Shown: positions 44,125-53,662, counted from the stretch's first letter. The stretch is DNA of 64,000 bases from Oscillospiraceae bacterium (GCA_017519975.1 JAFWRM010000032.1:62001-126000); one strand, 5' to 3'. The notes: a model not told the origin generated them from the letters alone. A program made the numbers and translations.

Positions 44125-45426
44125 TCAGCCGACTTCCCGGGGGGATGCGGCTTCCTCATCGGGGAAGGAGACGGCCTGAATGTCTGCGCCGACGCCCTGA
44201 AGCTTTTCAATGATGCTTTCATATCCCCGTTCAATGTAATTAACGCCGTCGATCTCCGTTACCCCGCTGGCGCAGAGCCCCGCGATCACCAGCGCGGCGC
44301 CTGCGCGAAGATCCATGGCACGGATGGGAGCGCCGGTCAGGCCTTCGACGCCTTCTATGACGGCAACGCGGCCGTCCACCTTGATGCGGGCACCCATTTT
44401 GGCAAGCTCATCCACGTATTTGTATCTGTTGTCCCATACGCCTTCGGTGACCATGCTGGTTCCCTGCGCAAGACACAGCACCGTGGATACCTGCGGCTGC
44501 ATGTCCGTCGGAAATCCGGGATAGGGAAGGGTCTTGAAATTCGTCCTGCGGATCGGACCGCTGCGGATCACTCGGATCGAATCCCCGTTTTCAATGATGG
44601 TGACGCCCATTTCACGGAGTTTCCCGGAGATGCAGTCCATATGCTTGGGGATCACGTTTCGGATCAGAACGTCGCCCCCGGTACCGGCGACAGCCGCCAT
44701 GTAGGTGCCGGCCTCTATCTGATCGGGAATGATGGAATAAGTCCCTCCATGGAGCTGAGTAACGCCGCGCACCTTGATCACGTTGGTTCCGGCACCGCGG
44801 ATATCCGCACCCATGGAATTCAGGAAGTTCGCAAGGTCCACGATGTGAGGTTCACGGGCGGCGTTTTCAATGACCGTCTGCCCATCCGCCAGAGCAGCGG
44901 CAAGCATCACGTTGATGGTGGCGCCTACGGAAACGACGTCAAGATAGATGGAAGCTCCGTGCAGACCATTGGGTGTGGCGCAGTTGATAAGTCCGCCCTG
45001 AAGAAGCGTTACTTTCGCGCCCATGGCTTCAAAGCCCTTGATATGCTGGTCAATGGGGCGCACGCCTCCGAAATTGCATCCGCCGGGCATTGCTACGACG
45101 GCGCTGCGGAAGCGGCCGAGCATGGCGCCGATGAGGTAATAGGAAGCGCGGATCTTGCGCATCATGTCAAAAGTGGCCTCCGCTTTGCGGATGCCGGAGC
45201 AATCGATCTCCATCGTGCTGCGATTGATCGTACGCACGGACGCCCCCATCTCTTTCAGGATGTTCAGCAGCATCGTAACGTCTGAGATCTGCGGGATGTT
45301 CTCGATCCGGCACGGCCCGTCGACCATGAGGGCCGCGGGAATAATGGCTACGGCGGCGTTTTTGGCACCGCTGATGTCGATCTCGCCGTACAGCGGTTTC
45401 CCGCCATGAATCACATATTTAATCAT
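44125..45426 (-). CDS. murA: UDP-N-acetylglucosamine 1-carboxyvinyltransferase MurA, 433 aa
   Basis: First committed step of peptidoglycan precursor synthesis: enolpyruvyl transfer from PEP to UDP-GlcNAc. Visible residues are Lys22-Asn23 in SGAKNAA and the fosfomycin-target Cys117 in MPGGCNFGG, with the usual IDQHIKG afterwards. The Cys is retained, so fosfomycin sensitivity of the enzyme would be expected. ATG 45426 was chosen because AGGTGG lies 8 bases upstream; an upstream in-frame GTG falls inside that site. Confidence 0.97.
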   Translation of the reverse strand: MIKYVIHGGKPLYGEIDISGAKNAAVAIIPAALMVDGPCRIENIPQISDVTMLLNILKEMGASVRTINRSTMEIDCSGIRKAEATFDMMRKIRASYYLIGAMLGRFRSAVVAMPGGCNFGGVRPIDQHIKGFEAMGAKVTLLQGGLINCATPNGLHGASIYLDVVSVGATINVMLAAALADGQTVIENAAREPHIVDLANFLNSMGADIRGAGTNVIKVRGVTQLHGGTYSIIPDQIEAGTYMAAVAGTGGDVLIRNVIPKHMDCISGKLREMGVTIIENGDSIRVIRSGPIRRTNFKTLPYPGFPTDMQPQVSTVLCLAQGTSMVTEGVWDNRYKYVDELAKMGARIKVDGRVAVIEGVEGLTGAPIRAMDLRAGAALVIAGLCASGVTEIDGVNYIERGYESIIEKLQGVGADIQAVSFPDEEAASPREVG

Positions 45427-45523
45427 ACAAAAAGCCACCTGACAGAAGAGATCATTAGTGACGAAAAAATCATCGGAAAGCGGCCGGCAGATGAGCTGTG
45501 CATCCGCAGACCCAACCTTTGCC

Positions 45524-45552
45524 AGTATACAGTGTTATGTAAAGTTTTGCAA
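45524..45552 (-). promoter_or_regulatory. Promoter for murA
   Basis: On the - strand: TTGCAA (45552-45547), a 17-base spacer, then TATACT (45529-45524) preceded by an extended TG. It gives a leader of roughly 90 bases. Confidence 0.7.
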
Positions 45553-45592
45553 GAGATTTTGCATTTTTTCTGGCTTTCGGATGCCGCAGATG

Positions 45593-46132
45593 TCACATGG
45601 TGAGATATCTTGCGGCCTTCAGCAGAGCAAAAGCGGTCTTGCCGTCGGAAATTTTTCCGGACATGACCAGTTCCAGCGCCTGAGAGACGGGCATGGTCAC
45701 GGGAACCAGAAATTCATCTTCGTCCGTGTGCGGTTGTCCCTCTTCCAGATCCATGGCCAGGTATGCCCGGATGATCTCCCCGGAATACCCGGGGGAGGGA
45801 AGAAAGTCTCCCAGATCGATCCAGCGGGACGCGCGAAGGCCCGTTTCCTCAGTCAGCTCGCGTTCTGCCGCGTCGTAGAACGACTCCCCGGGATCGACTT
45901 TTCCCGCGGGAACTTCCAGAATGTCCCTTCCAACGGCGTAGCGATACTGGCGGACCAGAACGACGGTCCCGTCTTTTTTCAGAGGTACGATGCAGACGGC
46001 GCCCTGGTGTTCAATGACCTCTCTTAAGGAAGTTCTGCCATTGGGCAGGCGCACGGTATCGGAAAAAACATGCAGCAGTTTTCCGCTGAATACTTCGCGG
46101 CGTTCGAGCCGGGTCTCGATCAGTTCATTCAT
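45593..46132 (-). CDS. NUDIX hydrolase, ADP-ribose pyrophosphatase type, 179 aa
   Basis: The NUDIX box is complete: GKVDPGE followed by AERELTEETGL. The upstream VLVRQYRYAVGRDILEVPAG is the signature of the ADP-ribose pyrophosphatase subfamily. It hydrolyses ADP-ribose and related nucleoside diphosphate derivatives. GGGAGG lies 6 bases before the ATG. It is divergent from the BipA gene. Confidence 0.93.
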   Translation of the reverse strand: MNELIETRLERREVFSGKLLHVFSDTVRLPNGRTSLREVIEHQGAVCIVPLKKDGTVVLVRQYRYAVGRDILEVPAGKVDPGESFYDAAERELTEETGLRASRWIDLGDFLPSPGYSGEIIRAYLAMDLEEGQPHTDEDEFLVPVTMPVSQALELVMSGKISDGKTAFALLKAARYLTM

Positions 46133-46175
46133 GTGGTTGCCTCCCATCCGGTGCGGACATTGATCGGTTGATCCT

Positions 46176-46204
46176 ATTATAGAGGGCGTCTCGGATCGCG
46201 TCAA
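46176..46204 (-). promoter_or_regulatory. Promoter for the NUDIX gene
   Basis: On the - strand: TTGACG (46204-46199), a 17-base spacer, then TATAAT (46181-46176). The start codon is 44 bases away. Confidence 0.8.
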
Positions 46205-46220
46205 ACATCAAAGAAAAGGT

Positions 46221-46248
46221 TTGCAAATTCAGGATGGCTGTGTATAAT
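46221..46248 (+). promoter_or_regulatory. Promoter for bipA
   Basis: TTGCAA at 46221-46226, a 16-base spacer, then TATAAT at 46243-46248. It leaves a short leader of about 30 bases. Confidence 0.75.
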
Positions 46249-46285
46249 ATTATGGTTTGAAATTGTTTGATACGGAAGTGGAATT

Positions 46286-48103
46286 ATGAACAAGCTTAGA
46301 AACGTAGCGATCATTGCCCACGTCGACCATGGAAAGACGACCCTTGTGGATGAGATGCTGAAGCAATCCGGCGTCTTCCGTGAAAACCAGGCCGTACAGG
46401 ACCGTGTAATGGATTCCAACGATCTGGAAAGGGAACGCGGCATCACCATTCTCGCGAAGAACACTGCGGTGACGTACAAGGACGTGAAGATCAACATCGT
46501 CGATACGCCGGGTCACGCGGATTTCGGCGGAGAGGTGGAACGGATCCTGAAGATGGTCAACGGGGTCATCCTTCTGGTGGACGCGGCGGAAGGGGCCATG
46601 CCGCAGACAAGATTCGTTCTTCAGCGTGCGCTGGAACTGGGCCATCGCGTGATCGTTGTGGTCAACAAGGTCGATCGTCCCGACGCCCGCATCCATGAAG
46701 TCATCGACGAAGTGCTCGAGCTTCTGATGGATCTGGATGCGACCGACGAGCAGCTGGATTCGCCCATGCTGTTCTGCTCCGGACGGAACGGCACGGCCTC
46801 CTATTCTCCGGAAGTTCCGGGAACGGATCTCAAGCCTCTGTTCGAGACCATTCTGGAATATATCCCGGAACCGGAGATGGACGACCAGGCGCCGCTGCAG
46901 ATGCTGGTCTCCTCCGTCGACTATAACGATTATGTCGGCCGCATCGCCATCGGTCGGGTCGAACGGGGAACGATCCGGCAGAATCAGGAGATCGTCGTGT
47001 GCAACTATCACGGAGACCGGGAGAACAAGAAGGCGAAGGCCGTCAGTTTGTATGAATTTGACGGACTGGCCCGGGTGCCGGTAACGGAGGCGACCGCAGG
47101 CAACATTATCGCCCTGTCCGGCATTGGAGACATCACCATCGGAGATACGATCTGTTCTCCGGAGGAAGTCGAACCGCTGCCTTTTGTAAAGATTTCCGCA
47201 CCGACGATGGAGATGACCTTCTCCGTCAACGACAGTCCGTTTGCCGGACGGGAAGGCAAGTACGTGACCACACGGAACATCCGCGATCGGCTGATGCGGG
47301 AGACGATGAAGGACGTGTCGCTTAGAGTGACGGAAGTGCCCAACAGCGACAGCTTCAACGTTGCCGGACGCGGGGAAATGCATTTATCCATCCTCATCGA
47401 GACCATGCGCCGGGAAAACTACGAGTTCCAGGTGTCTCCCCCGAGGGTGCTGAATCAGACCATCGACGGCGTTCTGTGCGAGCCTGTGGAACGGGTGGTC
47501 TGCGACGTACCGGAAAACGCCGTGGGAGCCGTCATAGAAAAGCTCAGTTCCAGGAAAGGCGATTTTCTGGAAATGACGCCCATGGGGAGCAGGACGAAAC
47601 TGCAGTTTCTTGTTCCGTCCCGCGGCCTGTTCGGTTACCGGAACGAGTTCCTGACCGATACCCGAGGCGAGGGCATCATGAGCAGCACATTTGAAAAATA
47701 TGAGCCCTATAAGGGGGAACTCTCGCGCCGCAATACGGGCAGCCTGATCGCGTTTGAAACGGGAGAGGCGGTCGCCTACGGCCTCTGGAACGCTCAGGAG
47801 AGGGGGACCCTGTTCATCGGCCCCGGCGTTCAGGTTTACGCCGGCATGATCGTGGGCGTTTCGCCAAAATCGGAAGACATGTCCGTGAACGTGTGCAAGA
47901 AAAAGCAGCTGACCAACATGCGCGCAGCCGGCAGCGATGAGGCCCTGAGGCTCGTGCCGCCCAGGCAGATGAGTCTGGAGCAGTGTCTGGAGTTTCTGGC
48001 TGACGACGAGTTGCTGGAAGTCACTCCGCAGAATCTGAGAATGAGAAAGAGCATTCTGGACCATGCCCAGCGCATGAAAGCCCTCAAGGGTTCGAAAAGC
48101 TGA
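46286..48103 (+). CDS. bipA: Ribosome-associated GTPase BipA/TypA, 605 aa
   Basis: Translation-factor GTPase motifs: AHVDHGKTTL (G1), DTPGHADFGGEV (G3), NKVDRPDA (G4). The EF-G-like domains follow, then the BipA-specific C-terminal region with LFGYRNEFLTDTRGEGIM. It acts in 50S subunit assembly and stress adaptation. GGAAGTGG lies a few bases before the ATG. Confidence 0.97.
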   Translation: MNKLRNVAIIAHVDHGKTTLVDEMLKQSGVFRENQAVQDRVMDSNDLERERGITILAKNTAVTYKDVKINIVDTPGHADFGGEVERILKMVNGVILLVDAAEGAMPQTRFVLQRALELGHRVIVVVNKVDRPDARIHEVIDEVLELLMDLDATDEQLDSPMLFCSGRNGTASYSPEVPGTDLKPLFETILEYIPEPEMDDQAPLQMLVSSVDYNDYVGRIAIGRVERGTIRQNQEIVVCNYHGDRENKKAKAVSLYEFDGLARVPVTEATAGNIIALSGIGDITIGDTICSPEEVEPLPFVKISAPTMEMTFSVNDSPFAGREGKYVTTRNIRDRLMRETMKDVSLRVTEVPNSDSFNVAGRGEMHLSILIETMRRENYEFQVSPPRVLNQTIDGVLCEPVERVVCDVPENAVGAVIEKLSSRKGDFLEMTPMGSRTKLQFLVPSRGLFGYRNEFLTDTRGEGIMSSTFEKYEPYKGELSRRNTGSLIAFETGEAVAYGLWNAQERGTLFIGPGVQVYAGMIVGVSPKSEDMSVNVCKKKQLTNMRAAGSDEALRLVPPRQMSLEQCLEFLADDELLEVTPQNLRMRKSILDHAQRMKALKGSKS

Positions 48104-48165
48104 CAGGAGAAATGATTCCGCCGGAGCCATAAAAGGCTTCGGCGGAAAAAAGTTCAAATATACTG

Positions 48166-48194
48166 TTGACAGGTCGGAATAAAAGTGCTATTCT
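48166..48194 (+). promoter_or_regulatory. Promoter for tRNA-Ala
   Basis: Perfect TTGACA at 48166-48171, 17-base spacer, TATTCT at 48189-48194. The tRNA starts 30 bases further. An imperfect hairpin (48116-48147) lies between the bipA stop and this promoter. Confidence 0.8.
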
Positions 48195-48223
48195 ACCCAA
48201 GCAGTCAAAAATGCATATGGTTC

Positions 48224-48299
<76 letters not shown>

Positions 48300-48301
48300 C
48301 A

Positions 48302-48340
48302 GAAAAAGCCTTGAATCTCAATGGGTTCGAGGCTTTTTTA
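48302..48340 (+). terminator. Terminator after tRNA-Ala
   Basis: A 13-bp stem with one G-U pair (AAAAAGCCTTGAA with TTCGAGGCTTTTT) and a T-run on the right. It lies directly after the tRNA and before the FdhD-like gene. Confidence 0.85.
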
Positions 48341-48371
48341 TTTTCAGCTACGGCGGAAAGAGGCGAAAGCT

Positions 48372-49160
48372 GTGAAGATCATTGATCGAAGCGTATCAAA
48401 TCACTGCTCTGCGGAGATTTCCGGAACGGTATACCGAATCCATTCAGAACCGTCAGATTGCATGCTGACAGCTGCCGGAGAGCATATGACTGAGGTAGAA
48501 ATCAACGGCGTGCCGTCCATGCGTCTGATCTGTACGCCGGAGCATCTGCCGGAACTGATCGTCGGAAGACTGCTTTCGGAGGGAATGGCGGACGATGTTT
48601 CTCAGATCAGACTTATCCACGTCTGTGAAACCGGGGCCCGCGTCAGCGTCGTTCTGGAAAAAACACCGAAAGAGGAGGACAGTCCGGTCCCGGACACCGC
48701 AGCGTCCTGCTGTACTGGCAATCAGATCATTTCCGACCGGTTTCGCTCGGATCTGCCCGACGGCCAGATCGCCTCTGTGACGTGGGATCCGGTCTGGCTG
48801 ACAAATGCATTGACGGAGATGGAGACCCGCACGCCGTTATTTGATCTGACGCGCAGCGTACACAGCTGCGGGCTGATATATGCGGGAAAACTGCTGTATT
48901 GTTTCGAGGATATCGGGCGTCACAACGCGGTTGACAAAGCGATCGGCGCAGCGGCCAGAGACGGACTGGATCTGAACAAGTGTCTGCTGCTTTCCACGGG
49001 CCGGATCGCCACAGATATGGCGGAGAAGGCCATTCGAGTCAGGATACCGGTATTCGGCACAACAAAATTCGCCACAGACAAAGCCGTTCAATTGGCCAAA
49101 AAATATGCTCTGACACTTGCCGTTTACGTAAGAGAAGACCGTGTCACGATATTGAACTGA
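48372..49160 (+). CDS. FdhD-family formate dehydrogenase accessory sulfurtransferase-like protein, 262 aa
   Basis: FdhD motifs are present: SVHSCGLIYAG, the invariant FEDIGRHNAVDKAIGAA, and CLLLSTGRIATDMA then GTTKFATDKAVQLA. FdhD carries sulfur to the molybdopterin of formate dehydrogenase. The usual CxxC sulfur site (SSCGVCG) reads ASCCTGN here; the first Cys is kept, the second is replaced. No formate dehydrogenase is in the window. The start is a GTG after AGAGG; an ATG further upstream would overlap the tRNA terminator. Confidence 0.82.
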   Translation: MKIIDRSVSNHCSAEISGTVYRIHSEPSDCMLTAAGEHMTEVEINGVPSMRLICTPEHLPELIVGRLLSEGMADDVSQIRLIHVCETGARVSVVLEKTPKEEDSPVPDTAASCCTGNQIISDRFRSDLPDGQIASVTWDPVWLTNALTEMETRTPLFDLTRSVHSCGLIYAGKLLYCFEDIGRHNAVDKAIGAAARDGLDLNKCLLLSTGRIATDMAEKAIRVRIPVFGTTKFATDKAVQLAKKYALTLAVYVREDRVTILN

Positions 49161-49203
49161 GAAAACCTGGCGCGGACAGCATTACCGGGTGTGACATATT
49201 TGA

Positions 49204-49240
49204 GAAAAGTCCCAGATCCGAAAGGATTTGGGACTTTTTT
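49204..49240 (+). terminator. Terminator after the FdhD-like gene
   Basis: A 15-bp stem with one G-T pair (49205-49219 with 49224-49238), GAAA loop, and TTTTTT tail. The left flank has AAAA, so it may also work for the convergent MATE gene ending at 49328. Confidence 0.85.
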
Positions 49241-49327
49241 CCTGACTTTTCAGAGACAGATAAAAAGCACCGTTGGAACACGTATCCCGCGGGCTCTTTC
49301 CACCGTTGAGCTTGGGTCAGCGGGGTT

Positions 49328-50707
49328 TTAAACAGCCTCAGCAGAGCCTGGTTTTTCCTGCTTGCGTTCGGAAGGTGAATCTGCTTGTGTCAGAACACGG
49401 CGATATGCGGGGAGAAGCAGTGCGAACATCAGGAAAAAACTGATGTCGTAACTGAGATACACGATCCGCATGGTGGGGAACAGCGGGATCATCACAAGGC
49501 ACCAGACGACGCGGAAGACGGCGTAGCACAGCAGCGTGCACAGCATGGGCCAACCGGTTTTTCCGAAGCCTTTGACAGCCCCCAGAAAGACCTGATTCAT
49601 CGAATAGATCACATAAAAGGGAAGATTGAACTGTACCGCTTCCCGGGCGTTGAAAAGTATGCCCGGCTCATGCGAAAAGGCCTGCAGCAGCAGCGGAGCC
49701 GCTGCTGTGATCGCCAGGCTGAGGGGAAAGGCGACCGCCCAGCACAGACGTATGCTCAATCTGACTGCACACGAGATCCGATCCGTACGTCCGGCCCCGA
49801 CGTTCTGTCCGACAAAACCCGTCAGAGCGATGCCATAGGCAAAGGAAGGCAGGTACAGAATGCCCTCCAGCTTGGCGTAAAGCGTCATGCCGGCCATGGC
49901 GTCAGCTCCGAAGCGGTTGATGAAGGTCTGGATGATCAAGGAAGAGATGCTCATGAACAGCGCCTGCATCCCGGCCGGAAGTCCGATCCGCAGAATCCCA
50001 AGCAGTTCGCGAGACGGGAGGGGGCTGCCGCTGAGATTCAATGAGTATCCGTCACCGATGCGCCGGAGCCGCAGATAAAGAAGGCCCGCCAGCAGCCACT
50101 GGGAAACGACGGTAGCCAGAGCGGCCCCACGCACTCCCATGCGGAGACCGATCACAAGGAGGACATCCAGTGCCAGATTCGTGAGGACACTGCCGATAAA
50201 GCAGAGAAGAGGGCCCCGACTGTCGCCAAGGGAGCGGAGCACCGCCACGGCAACGTTATAAAACAGCTGTGCCAGAACGCCACAGGCGCAGATCCGCAGA
50301 TAAGCCGTTGCGGGAACGATGACCTCTTCCGGGCAGTGAAGCAGCCTGAGCAGGGTACCGGCGGAGGTGAACCCGACAGCGGAAAGCAGGAAGCCCGCCC
50401 CAAGCACCAGACGGAAAACACTGGTCATCGTCGATTGAAGGCGACGCTGTTCGCCTCTGCCAAACTGCTGCGCGGTCACAGCACTGACGCCGGAAGAGAA
50501 TCCAATGAAAAAATTGATGAGAACGGACAGGAGCAGTCCGGAAACTCCGCTGGCTGCCAGCGCATTTGAACCGCCGAAATGACCGAGCACTGCGCAGTCG
50601 GCGGCATTGTACAGTTCCTGCAGGAGCTGTGTCATCAGGACGGGCAGAGCAAAGGATAAGAGGGTACGGCCGATGGGGCCGCTGTCAACATGTGTGACTT
50701 TTGTCAT
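49328..50707 (-). CDS. MATE family efflux transporter, 459 aa
   Basis: Twelve hydrophobic helices in two homologous halves, with MATE-typical segments ELYNAADCAVLGHFGGSNAL in the first half and GFVGQNVGAGRTDR in the second. Members export drugs or metabolites using Na+ or H+. The ATG at 50707 follows AAGGTG; the frame is open 54 bases further to a GTG without a clear ribosome site. Confidence 0.93.
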   Translation of the reverse strand: MTKVTHVDSGPIGRTLLSFALPVLMTQLLQELYNAADCAVLGHFGGSNALAASGVSGLLLSVLINFFIGFSSGVSAVTAQQFGRGEQRRLQSTMTSVFRLVLGAGFLLSAVGFTSAGTLLRLLHCPEEVIVPATAYLRICACGVLAQLFYNVAVAVLRSLGDSRGPLLCFIGSVLTNLALDVLLVIGLRMGVRGAALATVVSQWLLAGLLYLRLRRIGDGYSLNLSGSPLPSRELLGILRIGLPAGMQALFMSISSLIIQTFINRFGADAMAGMTLYAKLEGILYLPSFAYGIALTGFVGQNVGAGRTDRISCAVRLSIRLCWAVAFPLSLAITAAAPLLLQAFSHEPGILFNAREAVQFNLPFYVIYSMNQVFLGAVKGFGKTGWPMLCTLLCYAVFRVVWCLVMIPLFPTMRIVYLSYDISFFLMFALLLPAYRRVLTQADSPSERKQEKPGSAEAV

Positions 50708-50838
50708 TCCGTACGCACCTTCTCTGGAAAGAAGCCGTATGGTTTTTTCCGTCTGATTCACGCTTTTGCTGCGCTGCTCACAGGGGAAATCCGCAGGCCA
50801 GATAAACTAGATAAGGGATATGCCTTTTCGGCAAAAGA

Positions 50839-52698
50839 TCATTCATCTCTGACAAGCAGCAGAAGCGCTGCGTTTACCACCACGAACACGGAACCGCAGT
50901 TGTGCCAGAGCGCACCGGTCACGGGGGTAAGGACCCCGATGGCTGACAGGAGAACGGCCGTCAGATTGATGATGAGAGACGCGATGATGTTGACGTGTAC
51001 CTTCCGCATGACTTTTTTCGTGAGAGCAAACAGATACGGCAGACGCCGGATGTCATCTGTCACAAGGATAGCGTCGGAGGATTCCACGGCGATATCTGAG
51101 CCGATGCCGCCCATGGCGATCCCGGCATCCGCCGCAGTCAGCGCAAGCGCGTCGTTTACCCCGTCCCCGACCATGCAGATCGGCTCCGCGCCGCCCGAGT
51201 ATTCCTTTATGATGCTCATTTTATCCTCCGGAAGAAGGTCTGCTCGAACATCGGTGATACCGACGCTTTCCGCTATCGCCGCCGCGGCGAGCGCATTGTC
51301 ACCGGTAAGAAGCATCGGGTTTATGCCCGCTGCTCTCAGCCTTCGGATCGTATCTTCGGCATCGGAGCGCAGAGTGTCGCGAAGAGCGATGAATCCGATC
51401 GCCGTCCCGTCGGCGGCAAGATAGACGATGGTTGCGCCTTTTTCCGTCTCTGAACGGCATGCTTCTTTACAGGCGACGACATCGACGCCGTGTGAGCGCA
51501 TGAAGCCCTCTTTTCCCGCCAGCACACGGGTGCCGTCTACAACGGCTGAAACGCCCTGGCCGGCGGTCATCTGAAAGTCTGCTGCGGGTGCGCTCGTGCC
51601 TCCGGCATTTTCATAAGCAGCCCAGATCGCTTTTCCGAGCGGATGTTCGGAATGCTGCTCCGCAATACCGGCGACGCGAAGGACTTCCGCATTCGAATAA
51701 CTGTCTGAAACCGAGACCGCCGCCGTCACCTCAGGTCTGCCGTGGGTCAGAGTACCCGTCTTGTCGAAGGATACGCGTCTGATCCTGGACAGCCGTTCCA
51801 GAGCTTCGCCGGAGCGCAAGATGATGCCGTGCTTTGCTGCGTTTCCGATTCCGGCAAGCACCGCGGTCGGCGTCGCAAGGATGAACGCACAGGGGCAGAA
51901 GACGACCAGTACGGTAACCGCTCTCATAAAACGTCCGGTAGCGATCCATGTGATGACGGCACAGGATAGGGCGATTATCACGAGCCAGGTGGCCCAACGG
52001 TCTGCCGCCGCAACGATCGGAGCCTTGTTTTCGTTTGCCTCCTCCGCAAGACGAACCATCCGCTGAAGGGAACTGTCGGAACTGACGGAATCCGCGCTCA
52101 TGGTAAAGGTGCCGAACTGATTGACCGTGCCGCTGGTAACGGTATCTCCGGCGGCTTTGTCCACGGGAATGCTTTCTCCGGTCATGACGGACTGATCGAC
52201 CGAAGTCTCTCCCTCAAGAATGGTGCCGTCCACAGGGATGATCTCTCCGGCAAGGACACTGAGAACGTCTCCCGGACGTACATCTTCCACCGGAATCTCC
52301 GACGCCTGTCCATCCCTCAGCACACGGGCGGTCTGCGGAGTGAGTTTGATCAGCTTTTCTATGCCTTCCCTTGCTTTTCCCGAGGTATAATCCTCCAGCA
52401 GAGAGCCGATCTGCATGATGAGCGCCACTTCTCCGGCGGCAAAGAACTCTTTGGTCGCCACAGAGGCGATCAGTGCCAGTGAAACCAGCAGATCGGCCTT
52501 TATATCGTGGTCAAAGACGACGCCCTTGAATGCCCCGGCAAGAATCGGGATCCCGCAGAGGATGATCGCCGCCCAGGCGATGTCGAACGGCAGGCGCTCT
52601 CTGAGTACGCCTGTAATGCTCAGCACAAGGGCAGCGGCAGACACTGCTGCGCAGATCAGGGTTTCCTTCGGACTGTTTTCGAGCCAGCGATTCAGCAT
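50839..52698 (-). CDS. Heavy-metal P-type ATPase (Zn/Cd/Pb type), 619 aa
   Basis: P1B ATPase with the membrane metal site CPC (268-270), phosphorylated Asp312 in DKTGT, SEHPLG, TGES and GDGVNDALAL motifs. The end has HNCGSVFVVVNAALLL, typical of Zn/Cd pumps. There is no N-terminal heavy-metal-associated domain, so it is a short form. AAGGAGG is 6 bases before the ATG. It is divergent from a TetR regulator that probably controls it. Metal specificity is inferred from the CPC and tail only. Confidence 0.93.
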   Translation of the reverse strand: MLNRWLENSPKETLICAAVSAAALVLSITGVLRERLPFDIAWAAIILCGIPILAGAFKGVVFDHDIKADLLVSLALIASVATKEFFAAGEVALIMQIGSLLEDYTSGKAREGIEKLIKLTPQTARVLRDGQASEIPVEDVRPGDVLSVLAGEIIPVDGTILEGETSVDQSVMTGESIPVDKAAGDTVTSGTVNQFGTFTMSADSVSSDSSLQRMVRLAEEANENKAPIVAAADRWATWLVIIALSCAVITWIATGRFMRAVTVLVVFCPCAFILATPTAVLAGIGNAAKHGIILRSGEALERLSRIRRVSFDKTGTLTHGRPEVTAAVSVSDSYSNAEVLRVAGIAEQHSEHPLGKAIWAAYENAGGTSAPAADFQMTAGQGVSAVVDGTRVLAGKEGFMRSHGVDVVACKEACRSETEKGATIVYLAADGTAIGFIALRDTLRSDAEDTIRRLRAAGINPMLLTGDNALAAAAIAESVGITDVRADLLPEDKMSIIKEYSGGAEPICMVGDGVNDALALTAADAGIAMGGIGSDIAVESSDAILVTDDIRRLPYLFALTKKVMRKVHVNIIASLIINLTAVLLSAIGVLTPVTGALWHNCGSVFVVVNAALLLLVRDE

Positions 52699-52724
52699 GG
52701 TATCCTCCTTGACACAGATCTTGA

Positions 52725-52739
52725 GAATTCGTATAATTC
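52725..52739. promoter_or_regulatory. Candidate TetR operator: GAATT-N5-AATTC inverted repeat
   Basis: GAATT (52725-52729) and AATTC (52735-52739) lie in the 5' leader of the ATPase gene, downstream of its promoter. It is the clearest palindrome in the divergent spacer, but its role is inference. Confidence 0.35.
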
Positions 52740-52768
52740 GTTTGATACCAAACACCATGTTCGGTGCG

Positions 52769-52797
52769 ATTATAGAGCGGGCGCTTTCCGCCATCAA
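52769..52797 (-). promoter_or_regulatory. Promoter for the P-type ATPase gene
   Basis: On the - strand: TTGATG (52797-52792), a 17-base spacer, then a perfect TATAAT (52774-52769). The start codon is 71 bases further. Confidence 0.8.
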
Positions 52798-52860
52798 TAA
52801 TCAGATCGCGCCGATCATTCGATACAGTACAATAACAGAAAAATGTTCCGGAGGGAAACC

Positions 52861-53406
52861 ATGGATCGAAGGCAGAGGAAGACAAGAAAAGCGATTTATG
52901 ACGCGTTTACCGGACTCCTGAAAAAAAGACCCTACGCCAGGATCACGGTGCAGGATATCATCGACGCGGCCGACGTGGGGCGTACCACGTTCTATGCTCA
53001 TTTTGAGACAAAAGACGATCTGCTCACAACGCTGTGCGCGGAGATCTTTGACCATGTATTTTCCGAAGATCTGAGAAAGGAAAAAACACATGATTTTTCT
53101 TCGGAACACAATACGGGAGCTATGATCACCCATGTGCTGTATCATCTGCAGGAACATATGGAATACCTTCCCGGAATCCTTTCCGGACAGAGTGACGAAA
53201 TATTCATGGATTCTTTCAAAGAGCATCTGAGGGGCCTGTTTTCCCACGCCGCAGCGGCTGTGGACAGTCCTGTTCCGCGGGACTATATGATGAACCACAT
53301 GGTCTGTGATTTTGCGGAGACCGTTCGATGGTGGACGAGGCATCCGTCGTATTCCCCGGAGGAGATCAGCTCCTTTTTCCTGCAGACCACCCCGCTGTTG
53401 GATTGA
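52861..53406 (+). CDS. TetR/AcrR family regulator, 181 aa
   Basis: An N-terminal TetR helix-turn-helix (ITVQDIIDAADVGRTTFYAH, about 26-45) with helical ligand-binding domain behind it. GGAGGG lies 6 bases before the ATG. Divergent from the metal ATPase, which is probably its main target. TetR control of a metal pump is less usual than MerR or ArsR control, so the effector might be something other than a metal. Confidence 0.92.
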   Translation: MDRRQRKTRKAIYDAFTGLLKKRPYARITVQDIIDAADVGRTTFYAHFETKDDLLTTLCAEIFDHVFSEDLRKEKTHDFSSEHNTGAMITHVLYHLQEHMEYLPGILSGQSDEIFMDSFKEHLRGLFSHAAAAVDSPVPRDYMMNHMVCDFAETVRWWTRHPSYSPEEISSFFLQTTPLLD

Positions 53407-53504
53407 CCGCGGATTCCGCGCCCCGGCTGCGGAAAAACTGTACGGGAATGCGGGACGGGACTCCGTCGAAAAGAAAGGATCGGCGGAAATCGGGCCTTGA
53501 AAGC

Positions 53505-53551
53505 AAAAAAACGGATCACCTGCCGCATCAGCGGCGGGTGATCCGTTTTTG
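53505..53551. terminator. Bidirectional terminator between TetR and kinase-fusion genes
   Basis: A 20-bp stem with one G-T pair (53506-53526 with 53531-53550), A-run on the left and T-run on the right. The rest of the 256-base gap (53407-53662) holds no gene I can support. Confidence 0.85.
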
Positions 53552-53662
53552 CAGGATCGTTTTCATTCGGATTTCCGTCGGCCTGACCGTCGGCTTCCGC
53601 GGGAGCCGTGCGTCTGCCGGGGCGTTTTCCTGGTCAGCAAGCGGGCAGCGCGGTGTGATCTG

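Noticed and set aside
48116-48147. Terminator after bipA
   Set aside because: The hairpin is good but followed by A residues, not T, so I do not call it a Rho-independent terminator.
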